The notes under the pieces are model-generated. The model saw only the letters and a list, made by a program, of their open reading frames with translations, ran no database searches and had not been told where the DNA came from. A stretch of DNA of 64,000 nt, from positions 248,001-312,000 of the forward strand of contig VZSF01001417.1 in the NCBI GenBank assembly GCA_013398295.1. The letters are read 5' to 3'. Position 1 is the stretch's first letter; each line of letters opens with the position of its first letter. Both the position numbers and the translations under genes were made by a program. This DNA is from Chionis minor (lineage: Eukaryota > Chordata > Aves > Charadriiformes > Chionididae). Below are positions 12,530 to 25,500 of the stretch, piece after piece.

Positions 12530-15500
12530 CACATATGTGTATATGAAGTAGCTTTTTGAACATGCCTGCTCCCGAGATCAATTTTAAAGAAGCCAGCAGC
12601 AAAAAAATCAGAGGAACTGTTAAAAAAGCACGTAGGTCAGATATGAGAGCTCAGAATATTAGACACCTTGATTTCATACCTTTTGAAAAATTCCTGTACT
12701 CAGTGGCTGTCAAACGTTGGTCAGCTATTTGACATGAAATAAATTATATTTTTGCTTCTGAGAAGATTACACTCGTCATTAAAATTAAGACCATTTCAAT
12801 TGTGACATATATGCACCCTTGGGGGATTCATGCGTTTTTCTTTAAACTGTGATTTGATGCATGCGTGGCTATTTATAGTCATCTTTTTTCAGTAAAACAT
12901 CTATCTTACATTCACATACTAAAATACCTAGTAAATAAAGACTGGAGAAATTGAATAAAACTAGAGAAACATAATGCACATTTGACAGCAAAAGAGGAAG
13001 TTTAGACAAGAAATCCAAGGAAGAAGAATAAAAGCAAGGTAGTGGGTGTGTGGCACCATGACTTAGCTGAAACAAATTATCCCCTAGTTGCACAGACTGC
13101 TTGCTTTTCAGCTGAAAATTCTGCACGTTTCACCCAGTATATGGGGAGGAGGAGGATGCTCCCTACCCAGGGGTCGATGGTAGAACCACACAGAGGCAAG
13201 TGCAATTTGGGGACCTACCCAGAAACCACTACTGCCAACAGACCACAACCTGAGCCTGGTGGGTTGGCCCTAGCAGGTGGTGGTGGTCTCCACGGTGTGG
13301 CTGAAGAAAGGAGACCAGCAACCCTGTGACCATGCCAGATGGTGCCACCATCCTCTCAGATGAGCATCTCTGAACGTGCTTAGGAGGGAACAGAGGCACC
13401 GTGGCAGCTTCATACTCTTACTGTCTTGCAGACATGTTGTGCCAGGCAGTTTTACTTGGTTTCATCTTCCTTCAGTCTATGAACTTTAATACAGCGCTGA
13501 CTGGCAGTTGCAATGAAATCTGATTGGCAACAAACCCATTCAGGGACCCACGGCAGAAGAGCTTGGCAACATTGTGGTGCCATCTGTAGTCTTCCACACG
13601 AAAAGGAGGATGCAGGTCTCCTCCCAAGAGGACCACGTGGCATGCCAGCTCCTGGGGTGGCAGCTCAGGCCTTCTTAATTGTCAATGAGAGCTGCATACG
13701 CAAGTTTATGTCCCGGAGGCTTTGAAAAATCCATGCACAGGGCAGCAAGTGGGGAAGGGGCTGCGCAAGTGCCCTAAGACATGCCGAGGGGCCCAGGGGT
13801 ATATACTGGCAGAGTTATGACACTCTATGGATGCTCTTGGGTATATATTGCCTACAAAATGACCCAGAGACTGTTGTAAGCAATAGGAACTTTCCAAACC
13901 AACAAATGATGGTGATTTCAAGGTAACTTAGATAACCCTGCAAGGTGTAGGCTGGATCAGTTTTGAGCTGGGACGCTCCAACAAGACGACGAGTAAATGC
14001 TGCGCCTCTCCGACCTCAGTAGGGCTCAGCCCAGATACACAGAAGAAGTTGCAAAACCCCCTTTGGAGAGTCGAAATTTAAATACGTGGGGATATAAAGC
14101 AAACAAGGGGGAATACATGATGTTTTCCATGAAACGGGCTGCACTGTCATGCATACTTGGGAAAAGGGAGGAGGAGACTTTTGCTAGCGTGGAGGGGAGG
14201 TTTGGGTGGAGCAGAGGGCAGGTGCGAGCCCGTGGGCGCTGGTGAGAGAAGAGGCGTAGGAAGGAGCGGTGTGACTGCAGGCACTGCGGGTAAGAGGAGG
14301 CATCACTTGGGTGTCGGAGAGGGGGGACCCTCAGCTCGTGGATCCCGCACTGCTACCTGCTCTGGAGAACAAGCCTGGTCCTCAGTTACCTAGTTGAGTT
14401 AATTGCAGTACCTTTGCAAGCCCGAACCGAACAGACCCGACCAGCTCCTCGAAAGGAGACCCTTTTGCCGGCACAAAGGTTTGCCCAGGTTTCACTAGAT
14501 CAGTTTTAGCAAACATATTCATTAAGCTGCTGCTGCGCTGACAAGATCTGAGGAGGTAAGGAGGGAAAATGTCCGGTCTTGTGTTACTCCAGTGTGTCTG
14601 ACAGGAGCATATTTAGTCTCTTTCCAGTGAATGACACCTATTTTTGGGGTAGAAAAAAACCCAATTGTCTGACAACGTCACACTTCCTATGCCCCTTATT
14701 TTTCCTTGGGAAGTATCTTCAGCTGTGAATACGTATATATACCCTAATGACAGTCAGCTGTCACGTCTGCAAACATACATTTACCTCCCATTAAGGGCTA
14801 TTTGCCCCTTTTTGTGACCTTTCACCAGCTTTCCATACCCTGGCCATGTGGCACAGATGGTATAATCCTGTCAGGCTAAGGCAGGTGACAGTGCTGCTCA
14901 GTGTTTAGTAATCAGTGACTGTAATTAGCCAGACTGGACGCAGGCTCAGATAATAGGGCAGTCAACCAGCTGCCAGTCATGAGGCTTTTCCTGTGGACTG
15001 CAGGAGATGGGAGAGGGGACGACATAAAGAGGCCGCGCATTTTTCCAGCACACTTTATACAGAACCGCTGATAACGTTTTATGCGGTGTTTGTTAATTAA
15101 AAAAAGAAAAAATTTCCTTTTTACTCCAGCATGACTGATAAAGTGTGTTTCGCATCCCGTGGGCATACAGGAGCTTTTCAGTTGGTTGTTAAATCTGATG
15201 GCGGCGTCTGGAGAGAGTTTAACAGCACCAAAGCTTTTTCCTATTTGGAGACTATCTTGCCATGCTCCCCTTATGTAGACACGTTCGCAAGCACACAAAA
15301 TGTGCATGGACAAAGCGCTCCAGGTTCCTGACCCCTAAACCAACTGGTTTAACACAGGAAAGTGCTGTCACGAAGCTACTAGTCATCTGCATTCAAATGG
15401 CAGGATTCAGACAAACAAAATTACACTTAGTTGTCGTGAAAGGAAAGAAAAGCCTAAATTAATACTAATTAAAGAGCTACTGTTAAAAAAAATATGATCG

Positions 15501-16185
15501 GGTATTGAGACTACTGGCATTAAGAAGTTACCAGAAGAAATACTTTTAGTGATTTTTGTTCTTTTCAGGGAGCTAGGTGGCCATCCTTATTTCTGATCTT
15601 GTGCTAAAGTACACATTTAGACAATATGTAAGCTGCACAGCCTGTATTTAAGAGAAGTAGGCAGTGGGCTGAACTGACCATGTTTTCATGTGAGAGATGA
15701 CTCACGGTCTCCTGGATGGTAGAAAATTCTCCATGCTGAGCAGATGCTCGTGCTCTTACAGTTTGTTCGGGTGAAAGAGGTTTTATTACTAAAGAGGCAA
15801 CCAGTCATCTCTCGCCGAGGAGAGGCTGGCATTCATTGCCTAGGAGGGCTTTTTTTTTTTTCCTACTTCAATATTCCTTTCCTATTTTTAAACATGTGCC
15901 CGTTATTACAAAGACACTAATAATGAAATATATTTAATTAAAAAAAACAAATGCATGCATCACAATGAATCAAGTTCACCACGTCTTTTATTACATATAT
16001 TCCACTGGCTTTTCTCCCTCTCCCCTTCTAAAATTACGCTATTTATCTGCACGGAGCAGATACCTTAATCTTTTGGGGGGGGGGGGGGGAAGCAGAGAAT
16101 AATTTCAATTTCCATGCATTTATGAAAAGACATTCTTAAATAGGCCAGAGAAAGAGATATTGCATCTATAAATAAATTATTCCGA
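12530..16185. other. Intergenic desert, possible conserved noncoding DNA
   Basis: No exon is recognised. The 14.6-14.95 kb part has the look of regulatory DNA: a TGACAG/CTGTCA inverted pair, CATTAA and TAATTA cores, and GGCAGGTGACAG. This cannot be settled without alignment. Open frames at 13.0-13.7 kb and 14.9-15.3 kb match nothing I know. Confidence 0.45.
16075..16089. repeat. 15-base G homopolymer
   Basis: A run of 15 G lies just left of a CpG-rich island. It is a likely site of sequencing length error and a possible G-quadruplex former. Confidence 0.9.
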
Positions 16186-16189
16186 GGCG

Positions 16190-17640
16190 GGCGGTGGGAT
16201 GGGGTTACACACGGCCATTGTGCGGGCAGGCTGCAAAGCCGGCCCCGGGAGTGCAGCTGTTGTCTTTGTGCCGGGCGCTCTGCCGCTGCCATTGTTCCCC
16301 CCACCACAACAGGCCCGTCGGGGCGGCGGGGAGGGCGGCAGGGGCGAGAGGATGGCTGCGCATGGATAACGCCTGGCACCGGCTCCGGGGGCAAGGCCAG
16401 GCTTCTCAGCTGCGGCGCTATCGGGCTGCGGGGCTTTCGAGCCGTCCCCCGTCGTCGCCCCCCTCCCCTCCCCGAATCAGCAATTTCGGGCGACGTGAAT
16501 GCGCTTCGCCCCTCCTGCGCGTGCCAGCTGGATCTTACCCAGACACACGCGCGCACGCACACGGGGTTGTGTCAACAGATGGTGTAAAAGGGGACAAAAA
16601 GGACAGTATTTCCAAACTGAATATGTAATATCAAACAGGTGTGGAGGTAAGAGGCGGGCGATGAATAAGGAACGCCGTGCCACGCAGAAGGGCGCCCCGG
16701 CGGCTGGCAGCAGGGCGGCGGGAGGGCAGCGCGTCGCTGTCACCGTGCTCTGCTCAACAGGACGGGGCAAACGGCCACCAGCTCCCCGCTGCCTGCGCGG
16801 TCCCCCGTAAGGCACGGTGAGCGGGGAGGGCCCAGCCGCCCGAGGACAGCCCTGCCCCGAGCAGCCGGCGGAGGCGGCGTGTCCCGCTCATCGCCCGCAT
16901 CGCTGCCCCGTTTCCCGTGGCGCCTCCCAAAGCCCTGCGCAAAGACGCTCGGCCTCTCAGCACCCTAAAGCCGCGCCATGCTCGCCCCGCTCCTCCAGCG
17001 AGGGTGGAGGGAGGACGGGAGGACAGGACACCACCAGCGGTGGAGTCCCCAGGTCCTGCTACCTGGGAGAAACACCCCAGGACAGCACAACCCGAAGTGA
17101 TTGTACTAATCTGGGACCGTGCTGTCACCGCAGATGCCCAGGGGACATCTGAGCCGGGGTTGCTGAGCGTCGGCACAAGAGGCATTCGTGCCACGGGAGG
17201 CACTGAGGGGCCCGTACCTTCCTCTGACAACGTCACTGATGCCCGTTACCCTTCTGCGGACCTGCTGGCGCCCAGGACGGCTGTCCCTCATGCCGTGCCA
17301 AGGAGCGAGGCCACCAGCGCTTCAGGGCTGCAGAGCGCAGGTGGTACCACCAGCCCGGCCATGAGGGAGGGACGCGCCTGCAAAACCCAGCGGGACCATT
17401 CACCCCCAAAAAGGCGACAAAGCAGCCATGCTCTGCCCCAGCCGAGGAGTCCATCATGGTCAAACCACCTATACGTTTGTACCCCAAGATTTGCACCCCA
17501 GTTCACAAAATAGTGGTAGAGGGGAGGGGAAAGCCATACTGTCCTTTCCCTGGCACAGCAGCTCACCACCACTTTGGAGATCTTCTCCTTCCTAAAACCC
17601 AGAGGAAATCTCCCACTTTTCAGCAGACTGCTGTCCGGTC
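16190..17640. promoter_or_regulatory. Orphan CpG/GC-rich island
   Basis: An abrupt rise in G+C and CpG frequency stands out from the AT-rich flanks and is densest at 16190-16570. It contains CCATTGTG (16215-16222) and CCATTGTTC (16289-16297), both close to the SOX-family consensus. A strong-looking plus-strand splice donor, GAG|GTAAGA, falls at 16646/16647. No protein exon is recognised. The open frames of 100-200 codons on both strands are expected in stop-poor GC-rich sequence. It could be the promoter and first exon of a noncoding transcript, a distal CpG-island enhancer, or the promoter of a gene whose exons I cannot recognise. The promoter role is inference; only the composition and motifs are seen. 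Confidence 0.45.
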
Positions 17641-18230
17641 TTTTCAAGCTTCTCCTCCGCTGCTGAACAGAAGTATTCATCTTAAACCTATTTTAACTTG
17701 TTTTTAAAAATTTTTATATCTCTGTCTGATTTCTCTATTTATTTCCAATTGGTGTGGGTCTCGCTGTCTGACAGGGATGGGATCACACGTCAGTCTCGCT
17801 GTTAAGACCGCTAACGGAGACCAGGAGAAAGGGATTCCTGATGTGAAAGCCGTGGCCACGCTCCGCAAGGGGGGGTGGAAACAAAGATGTCCCTTACTGT
17901 GGGACTGGGGCTGAATCACCTGATGCTGCTTGGATGGCTTCCATTGCCGTCAGACAGCATACGGCTGCTTTGTAAACTTGCCTTCATGTTGTTGTGTTGT
18001 AGGTACCTAACGTCTATATTCCTAAAATCTTTCTTTGGCTAATCCCAAAGTTACAGAGTGTGTCTATGGTGCATGCATTGTGTACAAATCTACCTTATAG
18101 ACAGTCATCTATTTCACTTGCAATCTGGTACACATCTGTTATATGTAAAGGATGAGCTTCCTGCTCTCACTGCTTTCTAATTATTTTCACCAGAACTATG
18201 TTCAGCCCAAACTGAGTATTGCCATTTCTC
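17641..18230. other. Intergenic spacer
   Basis: AT-richer sequence lies between the orphan island and an L2-like fragment. I see nothing assignable in it. Confidence 0.5.
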
Positions 18231-18234
18231 CATC

Positions 18235-18460
18235 CTCCATGATCCGTCAGCTGCGTTCAACACAATTAACTCTCTTCTTTGTCTTGCAATCTTGCCCTCA
18301 CTTACCTTGCTTGGTCATTTTCTCCTTCCTCTCCCTAACTGGGTCAGTCAGAGGACCTTCCCGAGTCCTCCTCCAGTTTTCCATGGAGATGCCAGCAGGT
18401 CCTCACCGTGGCCCCCTTCTCGTTTTTTCAGATTCACAATACCAGCCTCCACCACAGGCA
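18235..18460 (+). mobile_element. L2-like LINE fragment
   Basis: Reading codons from about 18238 gives HDPSAAFNTINSLL and then a Leu/Pro/Ser-rich stretch ending near WVSQRT. This resembles the reverse-transcriptase palm start of L2/CR1-clade elements (consensus type 'DLSAAFDTVDHSILL'). The following pyrimidine-rich sequence (TTTCTCCTTCCTCTCCCTAAC) also follows the L2 order. The copy is degraded and its right edge is uncertain. The family call is from memory and may be wrong at subfamily level. Confidence 0.5.
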
Positions 18461-21400
18461 CCCATATTTCAATCATCTTTCTCCCAGCAGCCTCTCCTTT
18501 AACATCTCTGTAATTCAGTAAAGTCGTTGAGTTTAGGTTACTGGAGAGCCCACCCTAATCTTCTACTCTTCCAATGTGGCTACAGAAGATACTAAAATAC
18601 AGAGGCTACCGCCCAACTCGCCGCCGATCAATGCTGTCTCAGTTTCAACCTGTGTTCTCTCGCTTGCACATCTCTGTCTTGTCTGACATGTGAAGGTCTG
18701 TGTTTGCACATCACAGCCGGGGCCTCTGTCCCCCATTGTCTTAATTATGGACTCAATGTGCTGCAGATATATAAATCATGGAAATTTAATCAGGCTTATT
18801 GCATCTCTCATCTGCCAGCACCGACTGAAATGAAAGCTGTGGCGAAATAAAGGCTATCCTAAATGAGAGGGAGCAGCAATGCTACATTGTGCTTTTGAGC
18901 CTTTTCTCAAGATAAAGCATCGCTGAGGACCTCTTCCCGCACACACACCCAGGTGCAATCCCCAGCTCAAGCAAAGTCATTTATTTAAAACTTATACTCA
19001 GCATATACATGGGATGGACACAGGATCCAGGCTGACAAGCTGCACATGGTTTGTTTGCACGGAAGATGGGAAGGGAGGAAAGCTTGTGGGATGCTCCTGG
19101 GGACAGTCACTGTGTCTTTCAGAGGCAACAAAACTCCGGGGTGAGAACAGGGGGCAGGTGGGTTCAGGTTGGGGCATGGAGCAAGTGGGCTGGGTTTCTT
19201 TGCTGCCCTGCTCTGCGTTGCATACCCCTTCCTTTCCAGGTTGCTGTGAATCCTCATTCCTTACCAGTCCCACCATGGTGTTCCCCTTCACATCCCTCAC
19301 TCACCCGCTCCTTGCCAGTGGCACAAAGTGGGGAAGAATGAGTCCCTCCGCGTTTAAACCAAGCTCATTAAAAGCCCGGCCATGAAACAGCAGGCCACCA
19401 CCTCCATAGCCAGCTCTACCAGTTCAGGCACAATAAATACTACCACTGGAGTAAGCATTTAAGCAGACATGTGGGGCAACTTGTCAGGTAATTTCCATTT
19501 GCTTAATCAGATCCTGCAATAGGCGTTAAATAGTAACGTCTCCTTACACTGCTGAGAACCTGACTTATCTGCAGGCTATTTCCTAGTAGGAAATTGAGGC
19601 TGATAAAGTGAATCCACTCAGCGTGGGCTACAGCTATAGCCAAGCCAAATACATATCCAAATGGGGATGGAAAAAGATCTCATCTTGATATGAGAATTTG
19701 GGTGAAGTGCAATAAGCGTGCGTTGTCAAAAGGACACGGCACACTGAAGTTTTTCATCACTGTGCGTTGCCAGAGCCTGCATGATTAGCACCTATTGAAA
19801 TCAATTAGTTTAATCACAGTAATATCCTCCAGGTCTGGAGGGGTTTGTAAGACGAGGCCCAAAACCTTGTCTCTACTGGGAAAATTACCCATTACTGACA
19901 ATGGCTACACCCTAACAGATGCAGATGAATAAGTAAACACATTAAGCTGCTGAGGTAGACTAGGACAAACAGCACTGCTTAGTAACCACTCCGTGTTACT
20001 CATCTGCCAATGTGTTGGCTGCTATTTAACTTGTTATGTCCTGATTGACACTTGGAGCTAAACAGCGTTCAGCCTTTGTTCCTTTCGCGAGCAAGGTATG
20101 AAGTCTGAGTATTTGTGGTTTGCAAAATAGCATTTAAAAACAGAGATGAAAGAGTTATTATAATAAAGCAGAGGATAAAATCAATGCTGGAAAATTATTT
20201 TAACTTCAAAACATTCCTATAAGCCCTGCTGTATAGGATGGAACATAACACAGATTATAGCCAGTACTAATAAGCAAGGATGAAAGCAGATACTGTGCAA
20301 AAATTTGGGGAGGGGAGCAGAATTAAGTACTAAGTCAGACCAGCAGAGCTGTCAAATGTGTTAGACTATATTCACAAGCGCTCATGTGTGATATGCAGGC
20401 ACAAAACATAAACATTTGTTTGGTTTGTGTAATTTTGCTTTTTAGAGTAAAAGGGATTTTTTTTTTAGGAGGTGGGCTTTTATCTACATGCCGGAATTTT
20501 AAATGTCTTATATCCTGCAAGAACTGTTTGAAGCAGTTCCAGAAGAACTGCTTTTCATTAGCAAGTGCTGACTCAACGATCTGTGGAAATGTATTGAGTT
20601 CATCAAAAAATTTAAAGAAAATTATTTGGTTTTGCTTCTAAAAGATTAAATAATTTCACTTGGACTTCATCACTTCAGTCATTATATACTATAAAAGTTA
20701 ATGTTTCAAGTCTGTTATCACTTGAAATTCAGAATAATAAAGCCAAAACAAACTGGTTTGATTTCAGGGAAGTCTTTGATAACAGTTCTGTTGATGACTT
20801 CAAGAAAAGCAACTCCCAAATGTTGTTTCTGAGTAAATTTTGAAATTTCATTTTTTTGTTTAAATTTCAGGGGGGTGGGGGGGGAAGAAAGTGTTGGCAT
20901 TTCTTAAGGAACATAAATGTTGAACTTAGACAGATACTAATATAATTGTGCCCAGCAGCCATGGGGTTTCCTTGAAGTGAACAAGTGCCTGCGTAGTTAT
21001 ATGTGATCTAAGTTTGGACATAGGTGATACAAGTTTGGACATGAAGCCTATAGGGCTGCCAGGGCAGGGCACCAGAAGCTTTGCAGGCTGCTCTAGTATA
21101 ATCCAGACTCACGGTTGTTGCTTTTCTGCAAAATAAGCAAGTCTACAGTTACACTTTTTCCCACTCGGGGCAGCTGTGTAAAAGACACTAAGAAGACAGC
21201 CTGTTTACACCTGTGCTCCTAGACAGCAGGCTCAGGCACAGTCACTGGCCCTGAGGCTCCGCAGCAGGGCTATGTCCCTGCTCTTGGCCCTTCTCACCCA
21301 TCAAAAGAGAATGGTGGGAGAAACAAGCACCCATCTATATCAGCTTTATCAGCTGGCAAGTGAAAGACGTGATTTTTTTACATTTCATATCGAAGCACAG

Positions 21401-21810
21401 CGGTGTAGGCGTGACTCTTTATGCACTTTTTCAAAGCCCCTGATTATCAAGTTAAGAGCAGGGGGCTAAAATCATGTCCGTTCACCACAGGCTACAAGAG
21501 AGTCTGAAGCCAGCAGTTATCTATCTCAGAGAGGATTACTCACGTCATTTTCTGGCCCGTGCCCCCAGTTTGTTTTCTGTTCAGCCAGCCTGCAGCAATA
21601 GCCCTGAGAAACACAGCTTCTTCCTTTCATCCCTTGTTCACCCTCAGTTCTTCAGATTTGGTTCATATCAAGTATCAACTTCTGAACAGATGAGCTTATC
21701 CTACAGTCACAAACTCTTCAAACTCAAGAAGCATCATCTGCTCCCAGTAAAACTATCTAAACAGCCTAGCTCCTCCGCTGACAAATTCCTCCAATACTGC
21801 CACATATCGT
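18461..21810. other. Intergenic desert
   Basis: No exon is recognised. The 18.7-18.9 kb and 19.45-20.05 kb stretches are free of simple repeats and have a motif-rich texture (paired homeodomain-like and E-box-like sites) that often accompanies conserved noncoding elements. This is only an impression. A poly-G patch lies at 20870-20884. Confidence 0.4.
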
Positions 21811-22580
21811 AGGAATGGTCAATACTCAGACCAAAGGTCTACCTGGCCCAGAAGCCAGCAGTAATTACTCCAACAGCAATCAACAGCAGATGCCTAGGGA
21901 AGAGCATCAAAAGACAGCAATGTTTTTCCCAGAAGATGTGTTTGGGACCACGTGTGCCAGTTGTAATGTCTTTGTGTTTAGTTTTCCACAGTGGGATCTT
22001 CTTACATGGATCTTTCGGTGTTGTTTTTCAGCCCGTACTAACTCTCAGCATTCATACGTGCACCCACAAGTTCCACACTGCATTAGGAAAACCACTTTTG
22101 GTAGTTTTCAACTTCTTACGTGCTGGGCTTGTAGACACCTAGATCTTGTTGGAAAGAGGTAAGGAACAATCAGCGTCTCTGTTCTTTTTCCTCAAAATTA
22201 AAAGAATCTTACAAGTCACTCTTTGAAGGCATTTCCATACTTATTTCCTTTCTAGGAACTTTCTCCAGTTCTCCACTAACATTTTTAAGAACAGGGGACA
22301 CAAACTCTGTAGGGATTTATGCAGTCTCTTTTGTTCTCTATTTCTTTTCTAATAATTCCTAACATTCAATTTACATTTATATTGCTACTGAGCATTAAAC
22401 TAATGCTTTCATACGAACTACTCATTATAATTCCAAGATCTCATTCCTAAGTGGTAACGTTCAATTCAGAGCCCATCACTCTACATGGAGAGTTAAGATG
22501 GCTTTTTTCCAGGGTATCACTTATGTTTATCCACATTGAACTGGTGATATCAAAATTTGCAACACAGTCAAAACTTCAAG
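21811..22580 (-). mobile_element. Ancient CR1-type LINE, antisense, about 0.8 kb
   Basis: The left end holds CTCAGACCAAAGGTCTACCT and then CAACAGCAGATGCCTAGGG, the reverse-complement 3' end of an old sauropsid CR1 family. Further right come GTTCCACACTGCATTAGG, GACACCTAGATCTTGTTGG, AATAATTCCTAACATTCAAT, ATTATAATTCCAAGATCTCA, AGCCCATCACTCTACATG, and TTATCCACATTGAACTGG followed by ATATCAAAATTTGC. All are antisense ORF2 landmarks in the expected order. The element is about as old as the copies at 11.3 and 33.4 kb. Its open frames (for example 21474-21812 and 21815-22162, plus strand) are antisense chance frames. Confidence 0.8.
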
Positions 22581-25500
22581 CTCAGCAAAACAATAAATAT
22601 TTTTTAAAAAGATCAAAATTGTGTTTTATTAAGAAATACTCACTTGAATCTATTTCACTGAAGAATTTCCCAACAATGATACCATGAAAGCGTAGCATCA
22701 AAAGACCTCTATGCATCATTTGTTACCACTTTCTTTTGAGCAATATCACTCTCTCTCTTAATATTCTAATGAGTCATCATGCTATCTTAGAGCCACAACT
22801 CGTAGAGACAAGGGAACAGAAGCAAATCTCACCTTTCATTAACAAAAGTCAACTAAATGTCAAGCTATCATGGGTGTTAAAGTTAGAGCTTAAAAATGTG
22901 ATACAATTGCATGATCAAGAACAGTAAACAGATGAAGAGGACTTAACTTTTTTTCATTTTTACATCCATATTAAGCCTGTTCCATGCTTTTTGAAGCATA
23001 GCTTTTAACTGGATAACAGAATTATGGTAGTGAACATGAGGCACATGAATACTTACAGTATAGCAAACATATTTAGAATGGCAACGTGTGATATAGTACT
23101 CAAATAGCCTAGAGCTAATTGGGTTTTTCTTTCTTTTTTTTTTAAAAGAAATCTGGAAATGCTGTCAAATGAATCATATCATCAAGACCATACTGGTTCT
23201 TGAGAACATCTTGGTGAGAAAAGATTTAATACATTCAGGAAAACACAACAGACCACAAAGATTTAATAGCAAGTAGCGTGGTGGTGAAGACTCTGATGTT
23301 GGACACTCCTATTTAAGACCTGATGGTGATATTATCTCATTACCCAAATGAGTGTTCTGCCCCCCAGGCTCTTGACTAGTCGAGGAAGAGTTGCTTACAA
23401 TCTCTCTTCATGGAGCTGTTCCAGCATCAGATACCAAGATCCTGATCTGAAGCACTCCAAGTTAGAAAAACAAAGCATGAAAAATACAAGCATTAGGGAA
23501 AAAACCACGCTCATTTTATATAAAAAGTTTATGGCATATATCTACAGATACAGGTAATACTTTGCCTCTGTAACTCCTCTGTTTTCTTTTCTAGTTTTTG
23601 TTTTTAATATAGTCAGATGTGTGAGAAAATATATACTGATTGGGAATGTAAATACTATGGTTTGTAGGTGCTGTTAGAAATTATTTACCAAATAATTTCC
23701 AATATTTACCAACATCCAAAACATACACAGTTTTAACAATTTTGAGGGCAAGTTCTACTCTCACCTAAGTATGAATCACTAGCTTAAAAAGAAGCCCCAA
23801 AAGGATTACTGGTAGTTTTAGAAAACTCTTAATTTTCTAATTTAAATTCTTTGGAAGTACCAATTTTAGCATTCCAAAAAAATTAATACTTAAAGTCATC
23901 TTGAGAATAAATAGCTCCTCTTCTACATCCTCATAAGCTCTAAGCATTACGAGATAATATTTATGCACACACCCAGTGTTCACAAAATCTGTTATTTCCG
24001 TATTTTCCCTGGAATGATGCGATCTACTTTTAAATCAGAACAGGGAAAGATTTTTTAGATGATCATTACATTATGTGGCATACAATAAATGTAAGTCATC
24101 TTATTTCCATCCAACCTTCACATGTTACAGCATAAATATTGGATAGGATTTTATCCAGTACAAAAACAAGAATTTGTGTCTCAGGTCTTTTATTTCTAGT
24201 AAAAGGCAGATTACCTTGTACCATGCTGTACTCCTCATTTTCATTTTATAAAAGCAACCCTTCTTTCATCTCTCTGTCAATTTAATTATGAAGTGTGAAT
24301 TGTCACATTTCTAGTACACGTTATAGTCCCTGCTCTGAGAGCGTTATGATTTGCACTTTTAATAGTGTATCGCTGCACAGAGGTTGGCATGAAGACCAGT
24401 AAACCTCGGCAAAGCATCCACTCCTTGCTCTGGGACCCACTAATGAGTAATAACCAAGCTTGCTAACCAGACAAATTAGTGAAGGCAAACACCTCCCATC
24501 TTTTTCACGCAGTGGGATCCACCTGCTAGACACCTGTCTGTCAGCTGAAAGAGGAGACACATGGCTTGCTGCATCGGGGTAAGGAATAATGATGACACTC
24601 CTGTCCAAGGCTAAAATCTTATTTTGGTGAGATTCTTTGCAGGGGAACAATCTATCGTAACTGCCTCACCCCAAGAGTCCTCTTCTCTTCTGTTCAAACA
24701 CCTCTGTGTGGAGATACATTAAATGATTTCTGCCATGTTTGCCAGAAATGTCTTTAGGAAGTCAACCTGAAACTCGCTGTTGTAATATTCATTAGCCTTT
24801 TTGGTGCTGGGAGTTTATTTAGATTGGTTTAGTGGGTAAATGCGAGAAACTTCTTGACTTTAATTTGCCCCAGCTGCCTTATTTGTTCTTAGGTGGCTCC
24901 CGGTCCATCCAGCTAACCACTGCTCCTGTGGTAGGCTCATAAAGCGCTATCACCACTCAGGCACATCTAACATGCATTATTTATTCAACTCTTCTCTCTT
25001 CAGTCGGTGCCTCCTGTTCTCCTGTATCACTTTGGCCATTCTCCAAATTACAATACCATCACTAGAGTGTATTTAAACTCATACAAAGTTCTCAGCCATT
25101 TCCTCTCAGGTTGAGAGGTTGTTTTGAGATCGATTGAGGTTGTTTTGAGATTTCCAGTGTTGGGCAGATGATAATTGAAACTGAAATGGCCCCATGGATT
25201 TTAGTTTTTGTGCTTTCTGACCCTTCCAAAAGCTGCCAAGTACACTAAGTACCAAAAAGTGAGAAACAGGAGAAGCTGGGACGTGTAAAACCTCAAATAT
25301 TCATTTCCACTTTGGATTTTGACAGAAGCTTCAGTCATTTTGTATTTTGCCTGAATCACTTCAGTCTGTATACATAACAGATGGTCAACAGGTGAAAAAA
25401 AAGCCCGAACTTATTTATAACTCCCAGCCTTGTACTGAAGGCTCAAAAGCGTCACTAGCAAGAAAGCTGGGATGATAATGCCTCAGATAGGGATATAACA

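Noticed and set aside
16917..17513. 198-codon plus-strand frame in the 16-17.6 kb GC-rich island
   Set aside because: It has a non-ATG start, Pro/Arg/Ser-rich chance composition, no family match, and overlapping frames of similar length on the other strand.
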